A stretch of DNA of 44,346 nt from Pseudomonas folii (GCF_014357575.1 NZ_JACONW010000033.1:1-44346), one strand, 5' to 3'; counted from the first letter of the stretch, positions 20,501-28,722 are shown. Notes: generated by a model not told the origin, from the letters alone. Program-made: numbers and translations.

Positions 20501-22898
20501 TCTCATCGGTGCCCAGGTCCGTGCTGACAGGATCAAGGCCAACATTGGCGGTGATCTGGTAATTACCTCGCTGCAAGACTCCGAGACGCAACGCAATAAA
20601 CAAAGTAGCGGTGGAGTCGGCGCAAGTATTTGCGTACCGCCATTCTGCTTAGGCACCCCGGTCACGGCGTCCGCCAACATCGCAATGAGCGGGCTCAATA
20701 GTGATTACCGTGCCGTTACTGACCAGTCTGGTTTTTATGCAGGCCAGGGCGGTTATGACATTCAGGTGGGCAAGAACACCGTGCTTCAAGGTGCTGTCAT
20801 CGCCAGCGACGCAGCGGCGAGCAAAAACCGCCTCAGCACCGATCGCCTCATCACCAGTGACATTAAAAACATCAGCGAAATCGAAAGCCATGCAGTCAGC
20901 GCGAGCGTGTCGACCTCAGGGAATTCACTTACTCCGGGCATGGTGTTTGGGCTGAAGCTTGACGACGCCGATAAAAGCGTCACCCGCAGTGCTGTCAGTG
21001 AGGGCGCGATCGAGGTTCGAAGCGCCCAGGGTGGCGGCGATCTGATTGGTCTGAATCGTGATACCGCACATGCCAACGGTGCGCTCGACAGGCCGGATCG
21101 CGAGGCAATTGAAGAGCGCATGGAGCTGGTGCGCAGTTCCGTGGCGCTTGTTAAGGACCTTTCAAACACTATCGCGGAAGCGCGAAACAAGGCTGCTAAA
21201 GACCCCAACAGTGAAGAAGCGAAACAGGCGCGCCAGCAGCTCGCTGATGCGGGAAACACCGACCCTTCTTCTGATGAGGTTCGCGATCAGGTCCAACGCA
21301 ACTATGGAACGGGCAGTAGCTTCCAGCGCGCTGCCCAGGCTGCGAGTGGTGTCGTTCAAGGTGTATTGAGTGGCAACTTTGCTGGCGCACTGGCTGGCGG
21401 TGCGGCGCCCTATCTCGCTCACAGCATCAAGGAAATGACGGCTGGTGATGACAACGCCAACCTGTTCGCGCATGTGGTCTTGGGGGCCGTGGTTGCACAG
21501 GCTCAGGGTAATTCGGCGCTTGCCGGTGGCACAGGCGCAGGCCTGGGTGAGTTGGTTGCTCGCCAACTGTACCCGGACAAGAGTAGCGATCAACTGACCG
21601 AAACCGAGCGTCAGACGGTTTCAGCGCTGTCGACATTGGCAGGTGGTTTGGCGGGCGCACTGACATCCGATAGCGATGTCAGCGTAATTGCCGGGGCATT
21701 GGCTGCTAAGAATTCTGTGGAGAACAATCACCTCAGCGATATTGAGAAGGTGACGCTCCGGGATTTGAGAAAAGAGTACGCAGAGGAGTGCGTGGGCGGC
21801 GCTGCAAGCGACGCCTGTGAGCGCAAGAACAAGAAAATCCTCGCGCTTGAGGAGAAAGCAAAAAGCGTCCTCAAGAAAGACACCATTTATGTCGCGGAGG
21901 ATATGGGGCGGGACATGCTATTCACCACCGTTCCAGGTGAAATAATACCGTGCGCTATTTCCGGAAATAACATGTGTGTGGTAACGGACAAAGTCGTTAC
22001 CACAAGCCAAGGCGCAGAGTGGGAGCTCATACCTGCAACGGCGGCCCAGGCTGTTATTGGTCGGGCGCAGCAAGCGGCCACCGTTGAAGCTACCGAGGCC
22101 GACTTGGCGAAAAAAGCCGCTGACCTCTTCGACAGTGGTTGTGGCGGGATAGGTTTTTCTGCGACGGCATGTCAGGCATATATGGCCATTAGCGGGTTGC
22201 ACCCGATCACGGGCCAGCCTTTGTCCGCCGCGGAAAGGGTCGCATATGGATTAGGAGCGGCGGCAAGCGTTGCTGGCGCGAGCGTCGCGGGTGTGTCGGC
22301 GGTTCGTGGCCAAGGCGTAGCAGTAAGCGAAAAGGCAGCTGCGCAAGCAGCGGCTGATGTCGGGGCAAAAAGTACTGATGCCATTTTAGGTCTGAATATT
22401 GGTCGTTCTGATCTTGGCGATTTACTAGGTCGTGGCGGTAATAAGGATGTTTACGCCTATGGAGACAATCAAGCGGTTGGTGTCTTACGTAATGGAACGA
22501 ATTCGCAGGCAATCTCCGATGAAATTGAGATGCTCGGCAGGCTCAATGATGCCGGACTTCCCACTGTGAATCCTCGAGCCGTGAGCGTCGACGGTTCCCC
22601 TGGTATGCTTATGGATCAGTTTGCCCAAGGGTCTAAAGATGTTGTGAAACTTTTGGACGGGAAGGTACGCGTTGTCGGTGATTCGAAACTCCTCAACCAG
22701 CAAAGCATTTCAGATTTACAAAATATTCGAGCTACAATGGTAAGCAACAATATTCAAATCAGTGACCTACAGTTCCTGATTAGCAATGAAGGGCGCGTTG
22801 TGGTTGCTGACCCGCTTGCTGTTAAGTTTAACGCTGCACCTTCAAAGAATAATCTGCGGATGATCGACTTGTTAATTCAATCAGCACGGAAAAATTAA
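14505..22898 (+). CDS. CdiA-like filamentous hemagglutinin with kinase-like C-terminal tip
   Basis: A 2797-residue TpsA exoprotein. After a long-form signal peptide (MFWQPIWAQA, cut near residue 48) comes the TPS secretion domain, about residues 50-290, with the N157-P158-Y159-G160 motif. Long hemagglutinin repeats follow (NLTNSG, GRNVEL and AGRDV-type strands). A VENN motif at 2405-2408 marks the pretoxin boundary and leaves a 389-residue variable tip with a hydrophobic segment around 2580-2610, a likely entry domain. The last ~160 residues look like a small protein-kinase fold: glycine loop LLGRGGNKDVYAYG (2640-2653), a Glu in EIEMLGRL as helix C, a hinge MLMDQF, D2754 in ISDLQFLI and D2769 in VVADP. 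The tip is noticeably AT-richer than the body. Contact-dependent growth inhibition is the likely role; the enzymatic activity is inferred only. Confidence 0.9.
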   Translation: MDVHQFALLARQPSAELKPRKRFLGVSKRALALLMVNVMFWQPIWAQAGGVAVSGGTNTSVGQAANGVPVINIAAPNAAGLSHNQFKDYNVGKEGVILNNTTGAVQNTQLAGYINGNSQLGGKAAGVILNEVNGGSASQLNGYTEVAGKSARVIIANPYGVTCNGCGFINTPRVTLSTGKPVLDGNGKLDRFEVDGGSVNIEGDGLNADNVDQFDIITRSAKINANIYAKQLNVVAGANDVNADTLATTARAGNDAEKPALAIDSSALGGMYANTIKLVGTEKGVGVKLAGDMAASGGDMQIDANGHLTMAKAAASGAVNVNAASLDAQDSIYAGTSANVQTRGSLKNQKVLAARDRITLSSGGQLTNSGTVQAGINPDNTRNATGDVSLNGKTINNTGNVVATRNLSATAEQSLTNSGAIQATTSANSAADSGNVSLAGASITNTGNVVASRNLTATASQVVDNSGTLQTGVNADNSRNANGDISLNGQTVTNTGNVIASRNLSATAGQSLVNNGGIFAAGQTLIATTSILDNQNQGQLLSDGDMTLTADNLLNGSDSYISSGGGMTVRAGAINNRAGLIESGSTLDLGASSLDNTNGQIRSLGLTGNSRFAIAGLLDNTGGALESANTDLSLAAGSFQNLNGSVLHVGTGALDVSGLALDNAGGSLVTRGGLAFNKAAWTNSSVIQAANLTLDVGNFQQTATGQLLGTNSFVGRGANWSTNGVIASDGRVDLTLTDQLTNSGRITSATALGVNAPRVSNLGTLAAGQVLTVSTGSLLNDHALIFSGGNISLQVDELNNVASDIYAMGNLLVDRDGLGGLATSITNSSSNMQADGTLSLAASTIKNIRTILTVESGIYSASITPTACIQGQTAGDCEGPKQHRPFLISQRDHVAVTEASAASSITSGGSMLLTGGSLLNSSSSIAAGGNLTAIFDDLTNTAIETHDTQTDRVFVEERTRSPGFMRRLASAFTQKYSIDSPGYNKNDLGGLEAAMATFIGRTEGEKPDFAKTTQLAAPDQSYSAIIQAGGAVNVQAKNGIDNSVVRGGYTYVGSGAKTDTSEPGYSTVVALNPQLAPDLGQQAVNPINLPGFQLPTSQFASNPQKYLIESDPAFTNLGRFLSSDYMLDKLGYNPDEAQKRLGDGYYEQKLIQQAVIARTGQRFIDGQTSDAGLFKYLMDNAIASKDALNLSVGVSLTGEQVAALTHDIVWMEQHEVSGQKVLVPVLYMAQANNRLAPNGALITGNDVSLISGQNLNNSGTLRATNNLGVSAGGNLTNSGLVEAGNLLQMRANNNLTNTAGGVIAGRNVELVAVNGDLLNERSVTTHQSDSGYRSERTQFVNSAARIEAADTLTMQAKRDVNNVGSVIKSGGDTTIQAGRDVNIVSAQQENSGAVGTRSTRQNITQYGSVVEAGRDFQVVAARNISAVASQISAKRNLTLDAGENLNIASAADEQHSYSKSKKVKAQEDHVSQVSSVLKAGGDATLRAGQDMALTASQVNAGNEAYLVAGNNLAMQAAEDQDYSFFSKTKKSSSGKKFRLDETSSITNVGSLVSANGDSTAIAGQNLLLAGSAVTSEKGATQLVADQDVQILAVTDSATERHERKESKSSWGGLKSSKVQTKVDETTTTAAGSTVSGETVGVSAGRDATITGSSLVSTDDLLVEAARDLKVDAAQNTFSRTDMHKEKNRDLTGIVTGNKLGIDDITGNQHLSISSQKHNGKAAETTLSGSTIGSSNGNVALNAGRDLSVTASDLVSTKDMTLSGSDVTITSGAQTASQSTEDKSRSLAVGRVIGGMAVDAVRTMRDSVKAAKESDDPRLKAVKVAQGMLAAYQLGSTASDLMSDSQEVRDDALSNGSVIKIGTELANTRSKSTSEYSSETAKQSTVNVGGNLAVAANGGAAGTEGNIKVVGSTIKAANIDLRAKGNILLLSAQNRADWANDSSNNKTSIGASFNIGAQNGFTLDLGAQNAKGKGTGGSVTQVNSTIDTGSLVLESGNDTRLIGAQVRADRIKANIGGDLVITSLQDSETQRNKQSSGGVGASICVPPFCLGTPVTASANIAMSGLNSDYRAVTDQSGFYAGQGGYDIQVGKNTVLQGAVIASDAAASKNRLSTDRLITSDIKNISEIESHAVSASVSTSGNSLTPGMVFGLKLDDADKSVTRSAVSEGAIEVRSAQGGGDLIGLNRDTAHANGALDRPDREAIEERMELVRSSVALVKDLSNTIAEARNKAAKDPNSEEAKQARQQLADAGNTDPSSDEVRDQVQRNYGTGSSFQRAAQAASGVVQGVLSGNFAGALAGGAAPYLAHSIKEMTAGDDNANLFAHVVLGAVVAQAQGNSALAGGTGAGLGELVARQLYPDKSSDQLTETERQTVSALSTLAGGLAGALTSDSDVSVIAGALAAKNSVENNHLSDIEKVTLRDLRKEYAEECVGGAASDACERKNKKILALEEKAKSVLKKDTIYVAEDMGRDMLFTTVPGEIIPCAISGNNMCVVTDKVVTTSQGAEWELIPATAAQAVIGRAQQAATVEATEADLAKKAADLFDSGCGGIGFSATACQAYMAISGLHPITGQPLSAAERVAYGLGAAASVAGASVAGVSAVRGQGVAVSEKAAAQAAADVGAKSTDAILGLNIGRSDLGDLLGRGGNKDVYAYGDNQAVGVLRNGTNSQAISDEIEMLGRLNDAGLPTVNPRAVSVDGSPGMLMDQFAQGSKDVVKLLDGKVRVVGDSKLLNQQSISDLQNIRATMVSNNIQISDLQFLISNEGRVVVADPLAVKFNAAPSKNNLRMIDLLIQSARKN
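15621..16058 (+). repeat. Three tandem 48-49 residue repeats in TpsA
   Basis: Codons 373-518 of tpsA encode three consecutive units of 49, 48 and 49 residues. Each carries the core TGNVVASRNLSATA followed by a NSG turn, and the outer units share a DN(T/S)RNA(T/N)GD segment. They fit extra coils of the beta-helix. High DNA similarity makes this a likely site of copy-number change. Confidence 0.8.
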
Positions 22899-22918
22899 TA
22901 TTTATAGGTGTTAAATAT

Positions 22919-23479
22919 ATGGATTCGATGGTGCCGTCTGAAGCAAATGACTTTCTTCGACGTCTCACTGGTAAACAGGTAATTAAACTGGTTAGGTACA
23001 GTTGGTGGCCTGGATGTGAGGTTGCTGCTCAATGTGGCGTTGAGGATCAGATGGCCTTCTCACTGACGGCAGGACCGTTAGCCATCTATTTTGAGGGCGG
23101 TGAAATTATCGGCCTTTCGAGTGACCCCTCTCTAAACAGCATTATAATTTGGGATGAGGCTGCAAGAGGCGAGAGTAAAGTTAACAACTTATTGGAGGAT
23201 GACGACGAACTGTTTCCTATCCCCGAGTCTGGAAAATTTTCTACTGTCTTTTGGGCGCAAATTGTTGGCTGTCGCTTAATTGGCGTGACTATACTTAAGC
23301 GCACAGACATGACTGCGAAGGAACAACAACGTCCTAGTGAAGTCGGCTTGCGTTTTAATTTTTCCAGAGGAAAAAGCTTTGTCGTGTCGCATGGGCTTCA
23401 TGATAATTCTGATGATTTTTCAGTCTTGGAAGAGTCGCAATTAGCTGTAGTTGAATTGGTGGGAACTCCGATAATATAA
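22919..23479 (+). CDS. Putative immunity protein for the TpsA tip
   Basis: A 186-residue protein starting 20 bases after the tpsA stop, the position of cdiI genes. AGGTG lies eight bases before its ATG. It has no signal peptide or membrane helix and seems a mixed alpha/beta cytoplasmic protein with many acidic residues (LLEDDDELFPIPESG) and aromatic strands (YSWWPGCEV, FSTVFWAQIVG). It is AT-rich like the toxin tip. I do not recognise the family, so the immunity role rests on position, size and composition. Confidence 0.7.
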   Translation: MDSMVPSEANDFLRRLTGKQVIKLVRYSWWPGCEVAAQCGVEDQMAFSLTAGPLAIYFEGGEIIGLSSDPSLNSIIIWDEAARGESKVNNLLEDDDELFPIPESGKFSTVFWAQIVGCRLIGVTILKRTDMTAKEQQRPSEVGLRFNFSRGKSFVVSHGLHDNSDDFSVLEESQLAVVELVGTPII

Positions 23480-23495
23480 TGGTGGGGTACGAGGA

Positions 23496-23816
23496 GTGGA
23501 TGGTTTCAAAGAGGGTAGCGCTCAAGGATTAAGGTGCGCTGATTGTGGTTGGTCTATAGTGACAACGAACCTCTCGGGTATTAAGCTTGATGAGGCAAAG
23601 TATGAAGTCAGTTGCAGTGGTAACTATCACGATGAGGCCCATGTAAGGGCTGTAACTGAAGTGACAGGCTATAATTTTCTAATGTCTAGAAAAGCTCTTC
23701 AGAAAGGTCGTTTTACAGTATTTAATGGACAGGCGGTGGAGGTTTTGCGCATACGAAACATTCTTATTTCTGCAGGGCTTGAATGTGTCATTGATCCGGA
23801 TTTCAAATGGAACTGA
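23496..23816 (+). CDS. Small Cys-motif protein, possible second immunity protein
   Basis: A 106-residue protein whose frame opens with a GTG at 23496, 16 bases after the previous stop; GGTGGGGT upstream may be its ribosome site. An N-terminal CADCGW (Cys-x-x-Cys) followed about 25 residues later by another Cys suggests a small zinc site. The C-terminal half reads LQKGRFTVFNGQAVEV and ends CVIDPDFKWN. I do not recognise it. Tight spacing to the putative immunity gene suggests joint expression and a role in the same cassette, but it could also be a displaced immunity gene. Confidence 0.6.
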   Translation: MDGFKEGSAQGLRCADCGWSIVTTNLSGIKLDEAKYEVSCSGNYHDEAHVRAVTEVTGYNFLMSRKALQKGRFTVFNGQAVEVLRIRNILISAGLECVIDPDFKWN

Positions 23817-24087
23817 TGGGTCTGGAAAAATGTTGATTTAAAAACCAGAGGTCATGCGAAAACTGATGCAGTTGGGGTCAGCCGACTTATTCAGCTTTTT
23901 TATTGAGCGTTGAGTGGTTTTGGCTTTTTATTGACGGAGTATTTGGCTCGAATCTCCGTATGTGCTTAGTCAAGTATCCGACTGCCTGAAATTTTGGGAG
24001 AGCTGATCGCACGGTATCTGAACTGCAGATACTAGATAAGCGCCAAGATGCCTTATTTACAGCTTGTGATCTTAGAAGGGAGTAACC

Positions 24088-24675
24088 ATGTTTTTCTGGA
24101 AAAAAATCAGTGTGTGGATATTTGGTTTATCGACATTGCTGGCTTTGGTCGGTTGCCAATCCGGTGGCCGAAGCTCTGCATCAAATCTGTTAGAGGACGG
24201 TATTCTCCTCAAGCAAAAAAGCGTAGTAGTTGATGCCAATCACGCAAAAATTATCATGAGACCCACTGGGTACAATTATCCCGTGAATTTTTCGGTGCGT
24301 CGGGATGGTGACCCTGACCAACGCCCTGAGTTTCTTGGGACGGCTGTCTATACCGGGCGCGGTAAGCTATTCGGCTGGATCGCGAATATGAACGAAGTCG
24401 CTAACAGTGCAACTCTGCGACGGTTTCCTCAGTTAGAGCTGCAGGCTGATCCGAATCAGGCTATTGAAATAAGCGGCGAATACTCTGTTGTGGAGTACAA
24501 CATTTTGAGAATGTGTGGCCCTCGCAAGTCGGTCTTTACACCAGAAAAACAGAAGGTTTATCTGGTTGAGTTCGTGGTGAGTGTTGATGGTTGTGAGCAA
24601 CATGTATATGACATTACTCAACCCGAGCAACGATTGCCCGTCGTGACGAACCAACAAAAGATTGGTTCAGATTGA
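24088..24675 (+). CDS. Lipoprotein of the toxin locus, unknown family
   Basis: A 195-residue lipoprotein. The signal peptide ends in the lipobox L20-V21-G22-C23, and the residue after the Cys is Gln, so outer membrane sorting is expected. GGGAG precedes the ATG. The mature part contains HAKIIMRPTGYNYPVNFSVR, FPQLELQADP and a C-terminal pair of Cys residues (MCGPRKS, DGCEQHVYD) that may form a disulphide. The gap before it (23817-24087) holds no gene I can support. A close paralogue with a nonsense mutation lies at 29658-30239. Association with two toxin cassettes suggests a cassette-linked function, possibly protective; this is inference. Confidence 0.8.
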   Translation: MFFWKKISVWIFGLSTLLALVGCQSGGRSSASNLLEDGILLKQKSVVVDANHAKIIMRPTGYNYPVNFSVRRDGDPDQRPEFLGTAVYTGRGKLFGWIANMNEVANSATLRRFPQLELQADPNQAIEISGEYSVVEYNILRMCGPRKSVFTPEKQKVYLVEFVVSVDGCEQHVYDITQPEQRLPVVTNQQKIGSD

Positions 24676-24863
24676 AGATGGACTGTTGTTATACCGACTT
24701 TGTTTAAAATGTGCTCCGATAGAATTTTTTTAGGCTTGTTGTTCTAGGTAGCGCTCACCAGCGCTAGATTGATGAGCAAGATGCATTAGTCTGCTCTTTA
24801 ACAGTAAGGTTTTTTATCTTGTCCTGGATAGTGTCAATCAACTCACTCTATCCATTTTTTTAA

Positions 24864-27347
24864 ATCAGCAGCCTGGCTGCGCTCATCAACTGGCGGACTG
24901 AAACTTCCAACACGGTCGGTGGTGTGATTGCGGGGCGTTACGTCACCTTCGACGTCGCCAAAGGCAGCCAGGACAGCGAGGGCGAACAGACCCAAAGCAA
25001 AGGTGGGCTCAAAGGCGGCACCACTGGCGGCTTCAAGATTGGCATCGGCGGCAGCACCGGTATTGCGACACAGGAAGGCATGCAGGGCACGTCGCAGGCT
25101 TCGCAACTCAACGCTGGCCGTGACATCAATCTTGAGGCGCGTCGCGACCTCGCACTGATCGGAACTCAGGCCGCAGCAGTCAGAAACTTTTACCTCAAGG
25201 CCGCCAACGACCTCACGATCCGTGCCGCCCAGAATGAATCATCCAGCCAGGATGACCGTCACAGCGGCGGCGCTGAGGGTGGCATCGCTGTCGGCCCGAG
25301 CGGCATCGGCTTCTATGCCAGCGTAAACATTGGTCGAGGCGAACTGGATCGCGAGGGCAAACAGCAACAGGGTGCCTATCTCCTCGCGGGTAACCAGCTC
25401 GGGTTTGAAAGTGGCCGAGATACGACAATCGCTGGCGCTCAGCTAAGCGGAAAAGACGTGACTGGCAACGTGGGTCGCAACCTCAGCGTCTCGTCAGTTC
25501 CCGACACCGGGAAGGCCAGCGGCAAGCAGTTTGACGTCAGCGCCACTGTCGTTGTCGGCTACGGCGCGTCTGTCAGCGGCTCTGTCGGCTACGGCAAAAC
25601 CGACGGCAAAACCAACTGGGTTGGTAATCAAACCTCGATCACTGCGCAAGACAAACTCGACATCAAAACAGGTGAGCATACCCAGCTCGACGGCGCACTG
25701 ATTTCGTCCAACACCGGCAACCTGAAACTGGACACCGGCACATTGGGCTTCAGTGACATCGCCGGTCAGGACAAAGAGCGTTCCTACTACCTCAATATGG
25801 GCGGCAGCTACGGCCTCGAAGGAGGCCAGGCACAGCAAGACTCCAGCCAGGTGAGCAAAGGTAATTCAGGCGCGAATGGCTGGAGCGTAGAAGGCTACAA
25901 CTACGAAAAAGACCGTCAGCAAATGGTCCGAGGCACGATTGGCGCAGGTGACATCATCGTCCGTCAGGACGCCGTTACTGGCAAAGACTCGACTGCTGGC
26001 CTGAATCGGGATGTGAGCAAGGCGTCCGAGATTACGCGGGACGAAGAGCATCGCACTGATTTGTATGTGACCAAGTCTTCTGTAGATGCGGCTAGCCACC
26101 CTGTGGATACAGTACAGGAGTGGACGAACCAGCTTCGGAACTATGACGAAACGGCTCAACAGAATTTTAAGGAAGCGGCGCGAGGTCTCACTCGAGTAGT
26201 TAATAAGGCTGAAAGCACCTTCGGCAGAAAAATGGACGCCGGTGCTGCCAATCTGATGGGCGAAAAGTTCGCCGAAAACACCATGGACTTGTTGCTTCAG
26301 GGTGGAATGAGCCGCAGTCAGGCCATGAAAACTTTGGCTGACCCTGCGTTTCAAAAATCTGTCGTGGCCGAAGTCGCCCGGATGGCCGAGATAGACTTGA
26401 AACCAGTCGATGATCTTGATTCCAAACTGCAAGCTATAAACCAGACCACCAACCCAGGCATTGTTGAGCTAGATCGCACGCTTGTAACCGAAAAAGATGA
26501 AGAGACACTAAACCTCGCACAGAACACGTTGCGATCGATGTCATCGATAAAGCAGTACATCAAGGATCATCCTGAGCAGGAAGAAGCGGTAAAAGTAATG
26601 GTGGCCCTCACGCAAGGCCCCAAAGGCCTGCTGCAACTGGCCATCTCCGAAGCAGTCGGTGCAACCCCGCAGGGCAAAGAGCTCGAAGAAACGATTGCAG
26701 CGTATACCGACGCGGTCGGCAAGCGTGTTGCAGACGCCATGGAGGGCAAGGAACTTTCCGATACTGATGACTTTGAACAGTACCTGATTGGGGGCGGTCA
26801 GTTCACCGCTTCAATCTTGACAGGAGTGATTCAAAAACGTAAATCTGCAGGTGAGCGTACGGTTGTTTCGGTTGATGCTCCGAAAAAAGGGCCTGAGGTT
26901 ATCGGGCGTGGGGGTGCAAAAGAGGTAGCAGGTCCAGATGCGACGGGCGGGACGAAAGTTGGTCCAGGGACCGACCTAACCCCCGAAATAAAACAGCATT
27001 CAGATGGAAGCTATCGAACCCCTGACGGAAAATTTGCTAGCCCGACTGGTCTAGCTCCTCCGGGAACAGTCAAGGCAGATGAATTTGCTAAACATTTAGA
27101 ATCAAATGGAATGGAAGTTGTAGGCACTGAGATGGTTGTTAAAGGGCCTCTCGGTGATCGTAGGTATGACATTGTAGTCCGTGACGCAAGCGGTAAGTTG
27201 CACGGCCTTGAGGTGAAAAGCGGAACTGCTAATAAGACCAGCTATCAAGAATTCACCGATTATTTTGTTAATGAGTTTGGGGCGCAAGGAAAGGGACGAC
27301 TAAAAGGCGAAGTCATCGAAAGCGCTACAACAGTTTATGTGCCGTGA
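24864..27347 (+). pseudogene. Orphan hemagglutinin C-terminal half with PD-(D/E)XK-like toxin
   Basis: The frame opens right after a TAA at 24861 and runs 827 codons. It begins mid-domain (SSLAALINWRTE) with no signal peptide, TPS domain or clear ribosome site; the first possible start is a GTG at 24924 (807 residues). The first ~400 codons are hemagglutinin repeats (LNAGRDINLEARRDLALIG, LLAGNQLGFESGRDTTIAG) from a TpsA different from the resident one. Next comes a helical pretoxin region with LNRDVSKASEITRDEEHRTD. The last ~90 residues form a toxin with YD749IV and E763-V-K765, a PD-(D/E)XK nuclease pattern. I call it a displaced tip that could act only after recombination into a full tpsA. 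Confidence 0.8.
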
Positions 27348-27358
27348 GGGTAATGAAT

Positions 27359-27763
27359 ATGAAGCTTGAAGCCGAAAATAGTCCCGTAATAATTGGCGTT
27401 AATCAGGCGCAGCTTGTAAGAGTGTTAAAAAAATTAAAAAGCTACGGCCCTAGCTCATTCGCATGCATAACTGATGGCGACGGTAATTATGTGCAAGTGG
27501 CTGGAGGCAGATTCACTTGCTTTATTGAAAGATATGACGCAAAAAGCAAAGCTCTGTTTAGAGGTTATCATTCAAATTCCAGCACGAACTTCGAAGATGG
27601 AAGCTTGCTATCGTTTGGTGCGGGGCGTGTTCAATTAAAGAAAGATGAGTGGTTTAATATTGAAGATGTGATCGAGGTTTTCTCCCGATTTAATCAGAGT
27701 CAGGCTTTGCCAGAAAACATTTACTGGCGCGAGATAAAGGTTTTGAATCAGAACGACAGCTAA
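27359..27763 (+). CDS. Putative immunity protein for the orphan nuclease-like toxin
   Basis: A 134-residue protein following the orphan toxin stop by 11 bases. In-frame starts exist at GTG 27344 and ATG 27353; ATG 27359 is preferred because GAGGG lies eight bases upstream. The protein begins MKLEAENSPVIIGVNQAQLV and has beta strands with aromatic residues (CFIERYDAKSKALFRGYH) and an acidic helix IEDVIEVFSRF. No signal peptide. AT-rich. The family is not recognised; position after a toxin tail is the evidence for an immunity role. Confidence 0.65.
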   Translation: MKLEAENSPVIIGVNQAQLVRVLKKLKSYGPSSFACITDGDGNYVQVAGGRFTCFIERYDAKSKALFRGYHSNSSTNFEDGSLLSFGAGRVQLKKDEWFNIEDVIEVFSRFNQSQALPENIYWREIKVLNQNDS

Positions 27764-28171
27764 GAAGCTGGTGCAAAAGGCACTGCAACAGCTCCGAAAG
27801 TCACCATAAAAGATCACTATGACCATCACTTGAACATGGTGGAAGACATAAAGGATCAACTTTCTTCTCAAGGGTTCAGAGTCAGCGAAAAGGAAATATC
27901 ATTCGGCAGCTCCTGCGGAACTGGTCGTTGTAGGCCAGATATCGTGGCCGAAGCACCTGATGGAACCCTGAGAATTATTGAGGTTAAGACAGGGAACGCG
28001 GACTTGAGTATTCGTCAGTCAGAAATTTTCCCTCAAATAAAAGATGGGACTTCAATTCCAAGAGGGCAGGTTGCCGAAAGTTTCGGCCTGATACCAGGCG
28101 TACCTCTAAAGGACCAAGGTTATCCTAACGGTATCCCTATTGAGATAATGAATTTCCCAGGTGCTAAGTGA
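27764..28171 (+). pseudogene. Second displaced toxin tail, PD-(D/E)XK-like
   Basis: The 135 codons run in frame immediately after the TAA of the preceding immunity gene, starting EAGAKGTATAPKVTIKDHYD. No good start or ribosome site exists near its 5' end; an internal TTG at 27830 and ATG at 27836 are weak. The core GRCRPDIV followed after 12 residues by EVKTGNADL is a D...E-x-K nuclease pattern, different from the toxin just upstream. This is what remains when a new tip plus immunity gene inserts ahead of an older tip. Low expression is expected, but the partner immunity gene downstream is intact. Confidence 0.75.
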
Positions 28172-28722
28172 TGGAAGAAAAAGATGTGGTTTCAACCTTG
28201 ATGGAGCAGGGTTGGGTTTGCAGCAAGGATGAAGTCGGGGATTATTTTTGCGTGATAGATGTTGATGGGATTAAAGTTCAAATAATCCCATCTGTGAGGA
28301 AACGCTCGGACCATTTTCGGGCGTCACTTATGCCATCGGTTTCGACCAGAGAATTCTCGGAGACTGTTGCTTTTGTGCGGGGAGAGGGGAGTGGGTATTC
28401 GCCAATAATAGTAAGTAATGAGCCTCCGGAGAAGTTGCCTAAATTTTCCAGTGATGATGTTCTCAGGATGTCTGAGAGCGCCATATCTTGGGCACGCTCT
28501 CAAAACATTGAGTCCGGCCTGATGTTCTATAGAAATCTGCCGACTGACAGTAAAGGCGCGATGCCCCTTCGGCACTTGGCTGCATTGGCAATAGCAGGTG
28601 ACGTTGAACGATTGGACGGTTACAAGAAAAGCTTTGAGGTGGGGGATAGGCTAGGTTTTGTACCTTACATTACTGATGCCATGATTGATCGAGCAGTCTT
28701 GAAAGCCAAAATTGCAAAATAG
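28171..28722 (+). CDS. Putative immunity protein for the second displaced toxin
   Basis: A 183-residue protein whose ATG overlaps the toxin stop (TGATGG), the tight coupling usual for toxin and immunity pairs. It begins MEEKDVVSTLMEQGWVCSK and contains QIIPSVRKRSDHFRASLMPS, and ends in a helical region with LRHLAALAIAGDVERLDGY. No secretion signal. The pattern recalls a Pseudomonas immunity-like family of about 180 residues, but I cannot name it with confidence. A terminator follows at 28750. Confidence 0.7.
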   Translation: MEEKDVVSTLMEQGWVCSKDEVGDYFCVIDVDGIKVQIIPSVRKRSDHFRASLMPSVSTREFSETVAFVRGEGSGYSPIIVSNEPPEKLPKFSSDDVLRMSESAISWARSQNIESGLMFYRNLPTDSKGAMPLRHLAALAIAGDVERLDGYKKSFEVGDRLGFVPYITDAMIDRAVLKAKIAK

